A DNA stretch of 64,000 bases from Falsiroseomonas sp051433165 (GCF_051433165.1 NZ_JBHMFS010000010.1:1-64000), one strand, 5' to 3'. Counted from the stretch's first letter, positions 32,595 to 41,771 are shown. Notes: generated by a model from the sequence alone, not told the origin. Translations and numbers: made by a program.

Positions 32595-33279
32595 ATGACG
32601 CTTAAGATCGGCCTGCTGCTGTTCCCGGATGTCCAGCAACTGGACCTGACCGGCCCCTATGAGGTTCTGGCCGGTCTGCCGGGCGCGCGGATGCATCTGG
32701 TGGCCGCGCAGACCGGGCCGGTGCGGGCCTCGACCGGCCTCACGCTGATGGCGACCACGGATTTCGCCACCTGCCCGCAGCTCGATATTCTGTGCGTACC
32801 GGGCGGCGGCGGGGGTGAATGCGCTGCTGAAGGATCCGGTGGTACTGGATTTCCTGCGGCGCCAGGCGCCGGGCGCGCGCTACGTCACCTCCGTCTGCAC
32901 CGGCGCCTTGGTACTGGGCGCGGCGGGTCTGCTGCGCGGCAAGCGCGCCACCACCCATTGGAACGCGCATCATCTGCTGGCACCGCTCGGCGCGGTTCCG
33001 GTGCAGGCGCGGGTGGTGCAGGACGGCAACCTGTTCACCGGCGGCGGTGTGACGGCGGGCATCGACTTTGCCCTGGCGCTGGTGGCGGAGATTGCGGGGC
33101 CGGCTGTGGCGCAGTCCATCCAGCTCGGCCTGGAATATGCCCCGGCGCCGCCCTTCGATGCCGGTAGCCCCGAAACCGCGCCGCCCGAAATCCTGGCCGC
33201 CGTACGGGCGAAAACCGCAGCCACCCGACAGGCGCGTGAGGCGCTGGTGGCCGAGGTGGCGGCGGGCTGGAGCGCTTAG
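32595..33279 (+). pseudogene. DJ-1/PfpI family (isonitrile-hydratase-like) gene, frameshifted
   Basis: The start (MTLKIGLLLFPDVQQLDLTGPYEVLAGLPG) and the rest (NALLKDPVVLDFLRRQAPGARYVTSVCTGALVLGAAGLLRGK...) of one DJ-1/PfpI protein lie in different frames. The switch falls at the five-G run 32811-32815 after CVPGGG; removing one G restores CVPGGGGVNALLKD and a protein of 227 residues, and the span is 685 bases, one more than a multiple of three. The nucleophile Cys of VCTGALVLGAAGLL and the THWNAHH segment are intact in the second half. It is either a recent null mutation or a sequencing error in the homopolymer. Confidence 0.85.
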
Positions 33280-33439
33280 AAACCGTTTGAGAACACTGGC
33301 GGGTCGGTCTCGCTGAGCTTTTTCGCCCCGGTGGCGTTGCGTGGCTTGCCGATGCAACCAGCATCGGCCGCGCCCCGCGCCTTCCCGGAACGAAAGATCC
33401 CTTGCGAACCCTCAGCCGCCAGTATCCCCAAACGGTCTC
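33280..33439. repeat. 160 bp palindromic-ended intergenic element, copy 2
   Basis: Homologous end to end with 13366-13525. Its left end AAACCGTTTGAGAACACTGG and the reverse complement of its right end (CCAGTATCCCCAAACGGTCT) match at most positions, giving about 23-base terminal inverted repeats. The shared core GCCGATGCAACCAGCATCG is at 33348-33366, here with one more pair (CGG) closing the hairpin. Again it fills the gap between convergent genes (DJ-1 pseudogene and hpf), starting right after one stop and ending at the other. No coding capacity. Confidence 0.75.
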
Positions 33440-34039
33440 TTAGGCGGTCTTCGGGTCGATCCAGCCGATATTCCCGTCGCCGCGGCGATAGACCACGTTC
33501 AGCCCGTTGGTTGCCCGGTTGCGAAACATCAGCACCGGCACATGCGCCAGGTCCATTCGCATGACGGCCTCGCCCACCGTCAGGCGATGGATCTCGGACG
33601 GTGTTTCGGCCACCACGGCGGGGTTGTCGCCGGCTTCCTCCAGCGCGGGATCGGGCGTTTCCTCATCTTCCTCCTGCCGCAGCACCACCTGGCGCGCGGG
33701 CTCCGAAACTTCCGGTTCGCGTTCGCTGGCCAGGCTGCGGGCGTGGTCGTTCACGCGGCGGCGGTAGCGGCGCAGGCGCTTGGCGACGTGCTCGGCTGCC
33801 ACGGTGAAGGCGCGATGCGCATCCGCGCCCTCGCCCTCGCCGCGCAGGAACAGGTTGCGGCCGGCCTTCAGGTTGATGTCGCAGAGAAAAGCGTGCCCCT
33901 TCGCGTCCCGGCTGAAGGTGACGTTTGCTTCCACGGCGTGGTCGAAATACTTGCGGGATATGGTGGTCAACCCATCCCGCACATGCGTCTTCAACGCTTC
34001 CCCGGTTTCGACCTGCTTGCCTGCGACGGTGATATGCAT
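33440..34039 (-). CDS. hpf: ribosome hibernation promoting factor, long form
   Basis: Long-form HPF, 199 aa, which pairs 70S ribosomes into inactive 100S dimers in stationary phase. The N-terminal S30AE domain (MHITVAGKQVETGEALKTHV to LRRYRRR) is followed by an acidic linker (RQEEDEETPDPALEEAG) and the C-terminal dimerisation domain with MTVGEAVMRMDL-like LTVGEAVMRMDLAHVPVLMFRNRATNGLNVVYRR. It sits downstream of rpoN in the conserved lpt-rpoN-hpf cluster. The intergenic repeat ends at its stop. Confidence 0.93.
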   Translation of the reverse strand: MHITVAGKQVETGEALKTHVRDGLTTISRKYFDHAVEANVTFSRDAKGHAFLCDINLKAGRNLFLRGEGEGADAHRAFTVAAEHVAKRLRRYRRRVNDHARSLASEREPEVSEPARQVVLRQEEDEETPDPALEEAGDNPAVVAETPSEIHRLTVGEAVMRMDLAHVPVLMFRNRATNGLNVVYRRGDGNIGWIDPKTA

Positions 34040-34114
34040 GCGAGCCTCGCTCCTTCCTCCGCTATGGGGAAGGCCGCGCCCGGGGGGATAGGCGGCGTAG
34101 TAGGGTGCCGCGGA

Positions 34115-35605
34115 TCAGGCCGGGACGGCCTTCTCCCGCTTGCGTTGCACCGACGATGGAATGCGCAACGCCTCGCGGTATTTGGCCACCGTTCGGCGGG
34201 CAATGTCCACTCCCTCCTTGCGCAAACGCTCGACGATCGCATCGTCCGACAGCACGTCTTCGCTGGATTCCGCGCCGATCATCTCCCGGATGCGGAATCG
34301 CACCGCCTCGGCGGAATGACTTTCGCCACCAAGTGTTCCGGCGATGGCAGTCGTGAAGAAATACTTAAGCTCGAAGGTCCCGCGCGGCGTCGCGATGTAC
34401 TTGTTTGCGGTAACGCGGCTGACGGTGCTTTCATGCATGGCGACATATTCGGCAACGTCGCGCAGAATCAGCGGCCGCAGATGCGCGACGCCGAGGCGGA
34501 AGAAGCCATCCTGCCGCCGCACGATTTCGGCCGAGACCTTCAGGATGGTGTTGGCCCGCTGTTCCAGCGACTTCACCAGCCAAGTGGCGGATTGCAGCCG
34601 GTCCGCGATGAAGGCCTTGTCATCGCGGGTCTTGGCGCCGACCACGGCGCGGGCGTGGAAGCCGCGATTGATCAGCACGCGGGGCAGGGTTTCCGGGTTG
34701 AGCTCCACCGCCCAGCCATCATCCGGCAGGCGCTTCATCAGCACATCCGGCACCACCACCATGGCCGGCGGTGCGTCGAAGCTCGCACCCGGCTTCGGGT
34801 CCAGCCGCTTCAGCTCCGCGATCATGTCGGCCAGATCTTCGGAGTCGCATTCGCAGACCCGCATCAGCCCGCGCAGGTCGCGCCGCGCCAGCATCTCCAG
34901 ATTGTCCAGCAGACGCTCCATGCAGGGGTCCAGCCGGTTGAGCTCCGCCAACTGCACCGCCAGGCATTCGCGCAGGTCGCGGCAGAACATGCCGACGGGG
35001 TCCAGCCGCTGCAGCCGCGCCCGCACCCCGGCCACCTGCGCCTCCGGGCAGCCCATCGCGTTGGCGATCTGGCAATCCGTGATGGTCATGCGACCGGCCG
35101 GGTCGACCAGCGCCAGCATCTGTGCCGCGATCAGTCTTTCCCGCGCATCGCCGAAGGTCAGGCGGACCTGTTCGCCCAGATGCTCGCGCAACGATTTCCG
35201 GCCATCCGCCAGATCCTCGATGTCCGACAGGCTGTCGTCGAAATCGGCACGGCCGCCGCGGCCGCCGGATTCGGCAAAGCCGCCGCCCGGCCCGTCGCTG
35301 TCATAGACATTGCCCCAATCGGCATCGAGCGGTGCCGCGCCCTCCGCCGGCATCTCGCCGGATGTGGCGGCGGCATGGGTATCGGCGGGCTCCGGGGCAG
35401 GGGCCTCGGGGGGGCGTTCATCGGCGCGCGTCGCGGGTTCGGCGCGGTCGTCGCGCTCCAGCAGCGGGTTGCGCTCAAGCTCCTCCTCGACGAAGGCGGT
35501 CACTTCGACATTGCTGGATTGCAGCAGCTTGATGGCCTGCCGCAGTTGCGGCGTCATCACCAGGGACTGGGATTGCCGCAGGTCCAGGCGTGGGCCGAGC
35601 GCCAC
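34115..35605 (-). CDS. rpoN: RNA polymerase sigma-54 factor
   Basis: Sigma-54, 496 aa. Region I is the Gln/Leu-rich N-terminus (LDLRQSQSLVMTPQLRQAIKLLQSS), region II an acidic, proline-rich linker, then the core-binding region and the helix-turn-helix, ending with the RpoN box ARRTVAKYREAL and the basic IPSSVQRKRE. It directs transcription from -24/-12 promoters with AAA+ activators, typically for nitrogen use and motility. Lies between lptB and hpf as usual. No sigma-54 promoter was confidently found in the window. Confidence 0.96.
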   Translation of the reverse strand: MALGPRLDLRQSQSLVMTPQLRQAIKLLQSSNVEVTAFVEEELERNPLLERDDRAEPATRADERPPEAPAPEPADTHAAATSGEMPAEGAAPLDADWGNVYDSDGPGGGFAESGGRGGRADFDDSLSDIEDLADGRKSLREHLGEQVRLTFGDARERLIAAQMLALVDPAGRMTITDCQIANAMGCPEAQVAGVRARLQRLDPVGMFCRDLRECLAVQLAELNRLDPCMERLLDNLEMLARRDLRGLMRVCECDSEDLADMIAELKRLDPKPGASFDAPPAMVVVPDVLMKRLPDDGWAVELNPETLPRVLINRGFHARAVVGAKTRDDKAFIADRLQSATWLVKSLEQRANTILKVSAEIVRRQDGFFRLGVAHLRPLILRDVAEYVAMHESTVSRVTANKYIATPRGTFELKYFFTTAIAGTLGGESHSAEAVRFRIREMIGAESSEDVLSDDAIVERLRKEGVDIARRTVAKYREALRIPSSVQRKREKAVPA

Positions 35606-35655
35606 GACCTTCAGCCCCCAACCCGGCGATGCGCGGCGCTGTTCATTCCGCCAGC

Positions 35656-36432
35656 CTAGAGCGAAAACCTTTCGCCGAGATAGACACGCCGCACACCCTC
35701 ATGCGCTACGATGTCGCGAGGGTTGCCCTCCATCAGCACCTGGCCGTCATGCAGGATGTAGGCGCGGTCGATGATCTCCAGCGTCTCTCGCACATTGTGG
35801 TCGGTGATCAGCACGCCGAGGCCGCGATCCTTCAGATGCTTCACCAGGTCGCGGATCTCGCCCACCGCGATCGGGTCGATGCCAGCCAACGGCTCGTCCA
35901 GCAGGATGTAGCTGGGCTGGGTGGCCAGCGCGCGGGCGATCTCGCAGCGCCGGCGCTCACCGCCGGATAAGGCCAGGGCAGGGGCGCGGCGCAGATGGGC
36001 GATGCCGAATTCCGCCAGCAGGCTGTCCAGCATCTGCTCCCGCCGGTCGCGCACCGGCTCCACCACCTCAAGCGCCGCGCGGATATTGTCCTCCACCGAC
36101 AGGCCGCGGAAGATCGAGGCCTCCTGCGGCAGATAGCCGAGGCCGAGGCGGGCGCGGCGGTACATGGGCAGGTGGGTCACGTCATGCCCATCCATGGTGA
36201 CGGTGCCCTCATCGGGCTGCACCAGGCCGGTGATCATGTAGAAGGTGGTGGTCTTGCCGGCGCCGTTCGGGCCAAGCAGGCCCACAGCCTCCCCCCGCCG
36301 CAGGGTCAGCGAGACGTTCCGCACCACCGGCCGCTTCTTGTAGCGCTTGCCGAGGCCGGTCGCGACCAGCCCGGTATTCTGGGTGGCGAGGCGGATGGGG
36401 GGGGTGCGGGTCTCCCGCTCGGCGCCGCTCAT
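35656..36432 (-). CDS. lptB: LPS export ABC transporter ATP-binding protein
   Basis: LptB, 258 aa, the ATPase that powers lipopolysaccharide transport from the inner membrane with LptFG. Walker A is GPNGAGKTTTF, the Q-loop GYLPQEASIFRGL, the signature LSGGERRRCEIARAL and Walker B YILLDEPLAGIDPI, with the H-loop ITDHN. An extra 20 or so residues at the N-terminus precede the core. Overlaps lptA by ATGA, so lptC-lptA-lptB are translationally coupled. About 50 bases separate it from rpoN. Confidence 0.96.
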   Translation of the reverse strand: MSGAERETRTPPIRLATQNTGLVATGLGKRYKKRPVVRNVSLTLRRGEAVGLLGPNGAGKTTTFYMITGLVQPDEGTVTMDGHDVTHLPMYRRARLGLGYLPQEASIFRGLSVEDNIRAALEVVEPVRDRREQMLDSLLAEFGIAHLRRAPALALSGGERRRCEIARALATQPSYILLDEPLAGIDPIAVGEIRDLVKHLKDRGLGVLITDHNVRETLEIIDRAYILHDGQVLMEGNPRDIVAHEGVRRVYLGERFSL

Positions 36433-37412
36433 GGGGCCTGGCTCGGGCGACGGGGCGGGGGCGGGGCCGGGGTGCGTGGCGCCGGCCGCTGCGCCGGGGG
36501 CACCGTGGCCTGGCCCGGCTGCTGCTGCCCTGGCACCACCAGCCCCTGCACGCGCGTGCCGGGGGCGGAGATCAGCCGGGACACGCCGGTTCGCAGGTTC
36601 ACGATGGCTTCCTGGCCGTTCAACTGGTTCTCCCCACGGGTAATCCGAACGCCGCCAACCAGCCGGGCGAGGCCGGTCTGCGGGCTGTACATGCCGCGCT
36701 CGCCGCGCACGACTTCCTCGGGCGAGCGGATCTCGACGCTGCCATAGGCCTCGACCCGTTCGATCCGGCTTCCTTCACCCGCCGCTGGCAGGCCGGCGAC
36801 GGGCGGTGCGGCGGGGCGTGCGGGCGCGGGCGCTGGGGCGCCTTCCGCCGGGGCATCGAGGAAATAGGCCACCAGCGTATCGGCGGCGATGCGGCGCCCT
36901 TCCGAGCTGACCACAACGGCGCCACCCCGCGCCACCGCCATGCGGCGCTGCGGCCAATACTCCAGGCTGTCGCGCGCCGTGATGGTCTGGTCCGGCGTGG
37001 TCAGCGACAGGCCACGGCCGGACAGCACCATTACCGCCTGGTCCATGTCATAGACCGCGCGCTCGCCTTCCGCGCGTTCGGTGGTGGAGGTGACGCGAAC
37101 CCGGCCCTCCGCCTCCAGCCGCCAGATCTCGCCACCCGACAGCGGGCTGTCACCCGGCTCCGGCGCCGCCGCCGCCCCGCCGCGCGGGCGGTAGCGGGCG
37201 ATCAGCCGGTCCGCATCCACCGTGACGCCATCGCGCACCGCGCGGGCCTGGCCGCGGGCGATGACCACCTGTTCCTGCTGGCGCCATTCGATGCCGTCAT
37301 TGGCGGTGATCTCCACCGGCCCGCCCTGGTTCAGATCCAGGTTCTGCGCCTGCACCATGGGTGCGGGAAGGGCAAGCAGAAGGGCTGCAAGCGCCACGCC
37401 GGCACGCATCAT
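36429..37412 (-). CDS. lptA: LPS transport periplasmic protein LptA
   Basis: LptA, 327 aa including a Sec signal peptide (MMRAGVALAALLLALPAPMVQA), forms the periplasmic beta-jellyroll bridge that passes LPS to the outer membrane. OstA-like repeats are visible (IEWRQQEQVVIARGQARAVRDGVTVDADRLIARYR; SLEYWPQRRMAVARGGAVV; ARLVGGVRITRGENQLNGQEAIVNL). It is longer than the enterobacterial protein because of proline/alanine-rich linkers in the middle and at the C-terminus. Neighbours lptC and lptB overlap it on both sides. Confidence 0.93.
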   Translation of the reverse strand: MMRAGVALAALLLALPAPMVQAQNLDLNQGGPVEITANDGIEWRQQEQVVIARGQARAVRDGVTVDADRLIARYRPRGGAAAAPEPGDSPLSGGEIWRLEAEGRVRVTSTTERAEGERAVYDMDQAVMVLSGRGLSLTTPDQTITARDSLEYWPQRRMAVARGGAVVVSSEGRRIAADTLVAYFLDAPAEGAPAPAPARPAAPPVAGLPAAGEGSRIERVEAYGSVEIRSPEEVVRGERGMYSPQTGLARLVGGVRITRGENQLNGQEAIVNLRTGVSRLISAPGTRVQGLVVPGQQQPGQATVPPAQRPAPRTPAPPPPRRPSQAP

Positions 37413-38035
37413 CGTCCACCCTCCAGAACCGCGCGGGCGCGGCCGGTGAAGACCACCACCTGGCCGCGGTCGAACAGCCGGAAGCCTTCCGCCGTCAGAT
37501 TGCCGAAGGGGCCTTGCGCGGCCACCGGGTCATCCCCCGTGGCCGCGCCGGCGCGCAGGTCGATCGCCGCGCGCTCCGTCACGAACTGGGTGCCGTCATC
37601 ATGATGCACGGTGACCTGGCCCGCGAGGTCCAGCCGGTTGGTGGGGCGGTTGAAGCGGCCCCGTTGCGATTCCAGGTAGACCCAGGCGCTGTCGCCCAGC
37701 AGCAGGTCAGCGCGCGGCTCGTTCAGCACCACCACATCCTCATTGCCGCCCTGGGTGGCAAGGCTGGCGGTGACCGTGTAGGGCCGGTTCTGCTCATCCA
37801 CCCCCTGATAGCGCGGATCAACGATCCGCAGCGCTTCGGGTGCCGTCTGCACCACCCGGCGGAAGGCGACGCGGCCACGATCCGCGGCGCTGTCCAGTTC
37901 CGGCCAAAGTGCGACGGCGGCGAGCAGCGCAACGGCGGCCAGCGGTAGCAACCGCTTGGCAACGCTGACCATGATGCGCCGCCGCGCCAACTGCCCGGCG
38001 CTCGGCGCGCGCCGCTCCCGTGAGGGTGCCAGCAT
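37409..38035 (-). CDS. lptC: LPS export protein LptC
   Basis: LptC, 208 aa by the ATG ending at 38035, is anchored by one N-terminal helix (AKRLLPLAAVALLAAVALWP) with the rest in the periplasm, where it hands LPS from LptBFG to LptA. The jellyroll region includes VDPRYQGVDEQNRPYTVTA, VTERAAIDLRAG and AEGFRLFDRGQVVVF. The frame is open to 38191; an internal ATG just before the helix (MVSVAKRLL) is the shorter alternative. Upstream, 38036-38261 holds no gene that I can support. Confidence 0.88.
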   Translation of the reverse strand: MLAPSRERRAPSAGQLARRRIMVSVAKRLLPLAAVALLAAVALWPELDSAADRGRVAFRRVVQTAPEALRIVDPRYQGVDEQNRPYTVTASLATQGGNEDVVVLNEPRADLLLGDSAWVYLESQRGRFNRPTNRLDLAGQVTVHHDDGTQFVTERAAIDLRAGAATGDDPVAAQGPFGNLTAEGFRLFDRGQVVVFTGRARAVLEGGR

Positions 38036-38261
38036 GCGGCGGTTGGGTGCGCGGGCGCCCGCGCCGGGGGGGGCGTTGGGCCGGGCGGAAATGGGCGGCG
38101 GCAATCTCACCTGGTTTTTATGGGCCTCGCGGGGCGGGGGGTCAACGCGAACAACAGCCACGCCGTGCCCCGCGGACAAGAAACGTGCCACGGCGACATC
38201 GAACGCCCCGCCAAGGGTTTACGCGCTGGTCAATCCCGGCGCCATCGGCGCACAGACCGGA

Positions 38262-38885
38262 TCAATGCGCGAAGATATCCGGATCCTCATAGCCCAGCAG
38301 GTCCAGTCGACCGCGCATGGGTAGGAAGTGGTAGCAGGCCTCGGCAATGTCCAGCCGCCCCTCCCGTTCCAGCAGCGCCTTCAGCCTTGCCCACAGCGCG
38401 TGCAGGTGCAGCACGTCGGAGGCCGCGTAGGTTAACTGGTCCGGCGTCAGCTCCGCCTGGCCCCAATCGCTGGATTGCTGCTGCTTGGACAGATCGACGC
38501 CCAGCAGGTCCCGGCACAGATCCTTCAGCCCGTGGCGGTCCGTATAGGTGCGGACCAGCTTGGAGGCGATCTTGGTGCAGACCACGGGCGCCACCACCAC
38601 GCCCAGCGCATTGTACAGCGCGGCGACATCGAAGCGGGCGAAGTGGAAGATCTTCAGCACCGCCGGGTCGGCCAGCAGGCGCTTCAGGTTCGGGCAATCC
38701 GCGCCACGGCCGCCGAGGCGCTCGGGCAGGATCTGCACGCAATGGGCGGTGCCGTCGCCGGCGGAAAGCTGCACCAGGCACAGCCGGTCGCGCCGCGGGT
38801 CGAGGCCCATGGTTTCAGTATCGATGGCGACGGAGGACCCAAAGTTCAGGCCATCCGGCAGGTCATGCCGGTGCAGTCGGATCAC
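38262..38885 (-). CDS. nrnC: NrnC-type ribonuclease D / nanoRNase
   Basis: A 207-residue 3'-5' exonuclease consisting only of the DEDDy domain, the form called NrnC in Bartonella and relatives, which degrades dinucleotides and short RNAs. Exo I is AIDTETMGL, Exo II KIFHFARFDVAAL and Exo III YAASDVLHLHALW with the catalytic Tyr; KIASKLVRTYTDRHGLKDLC and FLPMRGRLDLLGYEDPDIFAH match NrnC closely. It has no HRDC domains, unlike enterobacterial RNase D. The GTG ending at 38885 with AAGG upstream is preferred; a GTG at 38915 would add ten residues. Confidence 0.88.
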   Translation of the reverse strand: MIRLHRHDLPDGLNFGSSVAIDTETMGLDPRRDRLCLVQLSAGDGTAHCVQILPERLGGRGADCPNLKRLLADPAVLKIFHFARFDVAALYNALGVVVAPVVCTKIASKLVRTYTDRHGLKDLCRDLLGVDLSKQQQSSDWGQAELTPDQLTYAASDVLHLHALWARLKALLEREGRLDIAEACYHFLPMRGRLDLLGYEDPDIFAH

Positions 38886-38937
38886 GGCGGCCTTCGTGAA
38901 AAGGGTGGAACCCACCGCCGATGTGACCCCTATGAGG

Positions 38938-39024
<87 letters not shown>

Positions 39025-39183
39025 AAGGGGCGTCTTCCGACGTGGGGCGGGATTTACGGGCGGCCCCGATTTCCGTCAAGCGGGTGGCGGACGGAATTCT
39101 TGCCGTCGCGTGACATCGCCTTGGCGCGGTGCACGCGCCCCCATATGGTCCGGCAGCGAATGGTCAGTTTTGGTGGAGTGCGG

Positions 39184-40140
39184 ATGATGCAGCAGGAACG
39201 CAGGGTCGCGACGGTTTTCGGCGGCGCCGGCTTCATCGGCCGATATGTGGTGCAGCGGCTGGCGGCGCAGGGCTATGTGGTGCGGGTGGCCACCCGCAAC
39301 CCGGCCGGCATGCGTTTCCTGACCACGCAGGGCCGGGTCGGCCAGATCGTGCCGCTGCAGGTCTCGGTCACGGATGCCGAGGCGCTGGCCCGCGCCGTCT
39401 CCGGCGCCGATGTCGTCATCAACCTGGTCGGCATTCTGTATGAACGTCGCCCCGGTGATTTCGAGCGGGTGCAGGGCCAGGCCCCGGGCCTGATCGCGGA
39501 GGCGGCGGCGAAGGCTGGCGCCCGGCGCATGGTGCAGGTCTCCGCCATCGGCGCGGATGCCAACAGCGAAAGCCTGTATGCGCGCAGCAAGGCGCAGGGG
39601 GAGGCGGCGGTGCTGGCGGCCTTCCCGACCGCCACCATCCTGCGGCCTTCGGTGGTGTTCGGGCCGGAGGACCAGTTCTTCAACCGCTTCGCCAACATGG
39701 CACAGATGCTGCCCTTCATGCCGGTGGTTTCCGGCGATTCCCGCTTTCAGCCGGTCTATGTGGCGGATGTGGCGGATGCGGTGATGGCGGCGCTGGAGCA
39801 GGAGCAGGCGTTCGGCACCACCTATGAACTGGGCGGCCCGCGCGTGATGACGATGCGCGAGGTGCTGCGCTTCATCCTGGATACCACGCACCGCCGGCGT
39901 CCGATGGTGGAGATGCCGATGGGATTGATGCGCTTCCAGGCGCGCATCCTGGAGAAGCTGCCCAACCCGGCGCTGACCAGCGACCAGCTTCTGCTGCTGG
40001 CCAAGGACAATGTGGCGGCAGCTTCCATGCCCGGCCTCGCCGCGCTCGGCATCGCGCCGAAATCCGTGGAGTCGGTGGTGCCGGCCTATCTGAAGCGTTT
40101 TCGCCGGGGCGGCGGGAGGCGGGACCTCGCAACCACGTGA
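39184..40140 (+). CDS. complex I NDUFA9-subunit-like NAD(P)-binding protein
   Basis: A 318-residue atypical short-chain dehydrogenase with a Rossmann motif ATVFGGAGFIGRYVVQRLA and the LRPSVVFGPEDQFFNRFANMAQMLPFMPV run that marks the family containing the mitochondrial complex I subunit NDUFA9. In alphaproteobacteria these proteins are encoded alone and help assemble or stabilise NADH dehydrogenase or bind quinone; the precise role is not known. ATG at 39184 follows GGTGGAG. It is divergent from the tRNA-Leu gene. Confidence 0.85.
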   Translation: MMQQERRVATVFGGAGFIGRYVVQRLAAQGYVVRVATRNPAGMRFLTTQGRVGQIVPLQVSVTDAEALARAVSGADVVINLVGILYERRPGDFERVQGQAPGLIAEAAAKAGARRMVQVSAIGADANSESLYARSKAQGEAAVLAAFPTATILRPSVVFGPEDQFFNRFANMAQMLPFMPVVSGDSRFQPVYVADVADAVMAALEQEQAFGTTYELGGPRVMTMREVLRFILDTTHRRRPMVEMPMGLMRFQARILEKLPNPALTSDQLLLLAKDNVAAASMPGLAALGIAPKSVESVVPAYLKRFRRGGGRRDLATT

Positions 40141-40209
40141 GGCCGTTTCGGACCTTTTGACTGGCCCGGATCTTCGATCGGTTGAGTGCCTCGGGCCTGA
40201 GCGAAGAAA

Positions 40210-40232
40210 ATAGGGCAGTTTGGCTGTCCTAT
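40210..40232. promoter_or_regulatory. hairpin upstream of gltD
   Basis: In the 191-base gap between the NDUFA9-like gene and gltD, ATAGGGCAG (40210-40218), loop TTTGG, CTGTCCTAT (40224-40232) makes a nine-pair stem with one G-T. On the minus strand it is followed by TTTTCTTC. It may end the upstream transcript or be part of gltD control; nothing distinguishes these. Confidence 0.35.
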
Positions 40233-40331
40233 AGGCCGAAAACGGACTCGCATCGGTTTCGGGGGTGGTGTACAGGGCGATCCCCGCGCCGCCGCCGGAT
40301 GGTATGCGCGTAGTCAGGAGCTCGCGCCGCC

Positions 40332-41771
40332 ATGGCCGATCGGATGCTGCAATTCGTGCGCCTCGACCAGCACCAGCCGGACAAGCGCCCGGCCACGGCG
40401 CGCCGCGAGGACTTTGGCGAGATCTACAAGGACTTCACGCCTGACGCGGCGAAGGCACAGTCCAGCCGCTGCAGCCAGTGCGGCGTGCCCTTCTGCCAGG
40501 TGCATTGCCCGCTCAACAACAACATCCCGGACTGGCTGAAGCTGACCGCGGAAGGCCGGCTTGAGGAGGCCTATGAGGTCTCCGCCGCCACCAACACCTT
40601 CCCCGAGATCTGCGGCCGCATCTGCCCGCAGGACCGCCTGTGCGAGGGCAACTGCGTCATCGAGAAAGACTTTGGCTCGGTCACCATTGGCAGCGTCGAA
40701 AAGTACATCACCGACACCGCCTGGGAGATGGGCTGGGTCAAGGCGCCGAAGCCGCGGCGGGAGCTGGCGCAAAGCGTCGGCATCATTGGCGCCGGGCCGG
40801 GTGGGCTGGCGGCGGCCGAGCGGCTGCGGATGCGCGGCTACCAGGTACATGTCTATGACCGCTACGACCGCGTCGGCGGGCTGATGATCTACGGCATCCC
40901 CAACTTCAAGCTGGAGAAGGAGGTGGTGCTGCGCCGCTGGAAGCAGTTCGAAGAAGGCGGCATCCATTTCCACCTGAACGTCGCGGTCGGGCGCGACATC
41001 ACGCTCGAAGAACTGCGCGTGAAGCACGACGCGGTGCTGATCGCGACCGGCGTCTACAAGGCGCGCGGCATGGCGGCCCCCGGCATCGGCCTGCCCGGTA
41101 TCGTCCCGGCGCTGGAGTACCTCACGGCGTCGAACCGTGCCGGCCTGGGGGAGAATGTTCCCGGCATGGCGAGCGGTACGATGAACGCGGCCGGCAAGCG
41201 CGTGGTCGTCATCGGCGGCGGCGACACGGCGATGGATTGCGTGCGCACCGCGGTGCGCCAGGGCGCATCCTCCGTCACCTGCCTCTATCGCCGCGACAAG
41301 GCGAACATGCCCGGCTCGATGCGGGAGGTGTACAACGCCGAGGAAGAAGGCGTGACCTTCGAATGGCTGGGCGCGCCGGGGGCCTTCCTGGGCGATGCCG
41401 CCGTCACCGCCGTGCGCGCGCACCGCATGCATCTCGGCCTGCCGGATGCGACGGGGCGCCAGCAGGTGCAGGCCATTCCGGGCAGCAGCTTCGACCTGCC
41501 GGCCGACATCGTCATCATGGCGCTCGGCTTCGACCCCGAGGATCTGCCCAAGGCCTTTAACGAGCCGGCGCTGCCGGTGACGAAATGGGGCACGCTGAAG
41601 GTGGATCACCGCACGATGATGACGGCGCTGCCAGGCGTGTTTGCCGCCGGTGACATCGTGCGCGGTGCCTCCCTCGTGGTCTGGGCGATCCGCGATGGTC
41701 GCGACGCGGCCGAGACCATGCACAGCTACATCGAGCAGAAGACCGCGGCGCTCGCCGTGGCGGCGGAGTGA
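40332..41771 (+). CDS. gltD: glutamate synthase small subunit
   Basis: Small (beta) subunit of NADPH-glutamate synthase, 479 aa, which passes electrons from NADPH through FAD to the large subunit. The N-terminal Fe-S cysteines are CSQCGVPFCQVHCPLNNNIP and CGRICPQDRLCEGNC; FAD and NADPH Rossmann motifs are GIIGAGPGGLAAAERL and VVVIGGGDTAMDCVR, ending with VFAAGDIVRGASLVVWAIRDGR. Unusually for textbook order, gltD precedes gltB here, with overlapping stop and start. Likely under nitrogen control, but no binding site was identified. Confidence 0.96.
   Translation: MADRMLQFVRLDQHQPDKRPATARREDFGEIYKDFTPDAAKAQSSRCSQCGVPFCQVHCPLNNNIPDWLKLTAEGRLEEAYEVSAATNTFPEICGRICPQDRLCEGNCVIEKDFGSVTIGSVEKYITDTAWEMGWVKAPKPRRELAQSVGIIGAGPGGLAAAERLRMRGYQVHVYDRYDRVGGLMIYGIPNFKLEKEVVLRRWKQFEEGGIHFHLNVAVGRDITLEELRVKHDAVLIATGVYKARGMAAPGIGLPGIVPALEYLTASNRAGLGENVPGMASGTMNAAGKRVVVIGGGDTAMDCVRTAVRQGASSVTCLYRRDKANMPGSMREVYNAEEEGVTFEWLGAPGAFLGDAAVTAVRAHRMHLGLPDATGRQQVQAIPGSSFDLPADIVIMALGFDPEDLPKAFNEPALPVTKWGTLKVDHRTMMTALPGVFAAGDIVRGASLVVWAIRDGRDAAETMHSYIEQKTAALAVAAE

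Noticed and set aside
33341..35659. A 772-codon open frame on the plus strand
   Set aside because: Antisense to hpf and rpoN, both with intact conserved motifs; composition typical of a shadow frame. Its first part only covers repeat copy 2.
40141..40331. Possible sigma-54 promoter upstream of gltD
   Set aside because: The nearest TGGCCCG is not followed by TTGCA/T at the needed spacing, so the -24/-12 pattern is not met.
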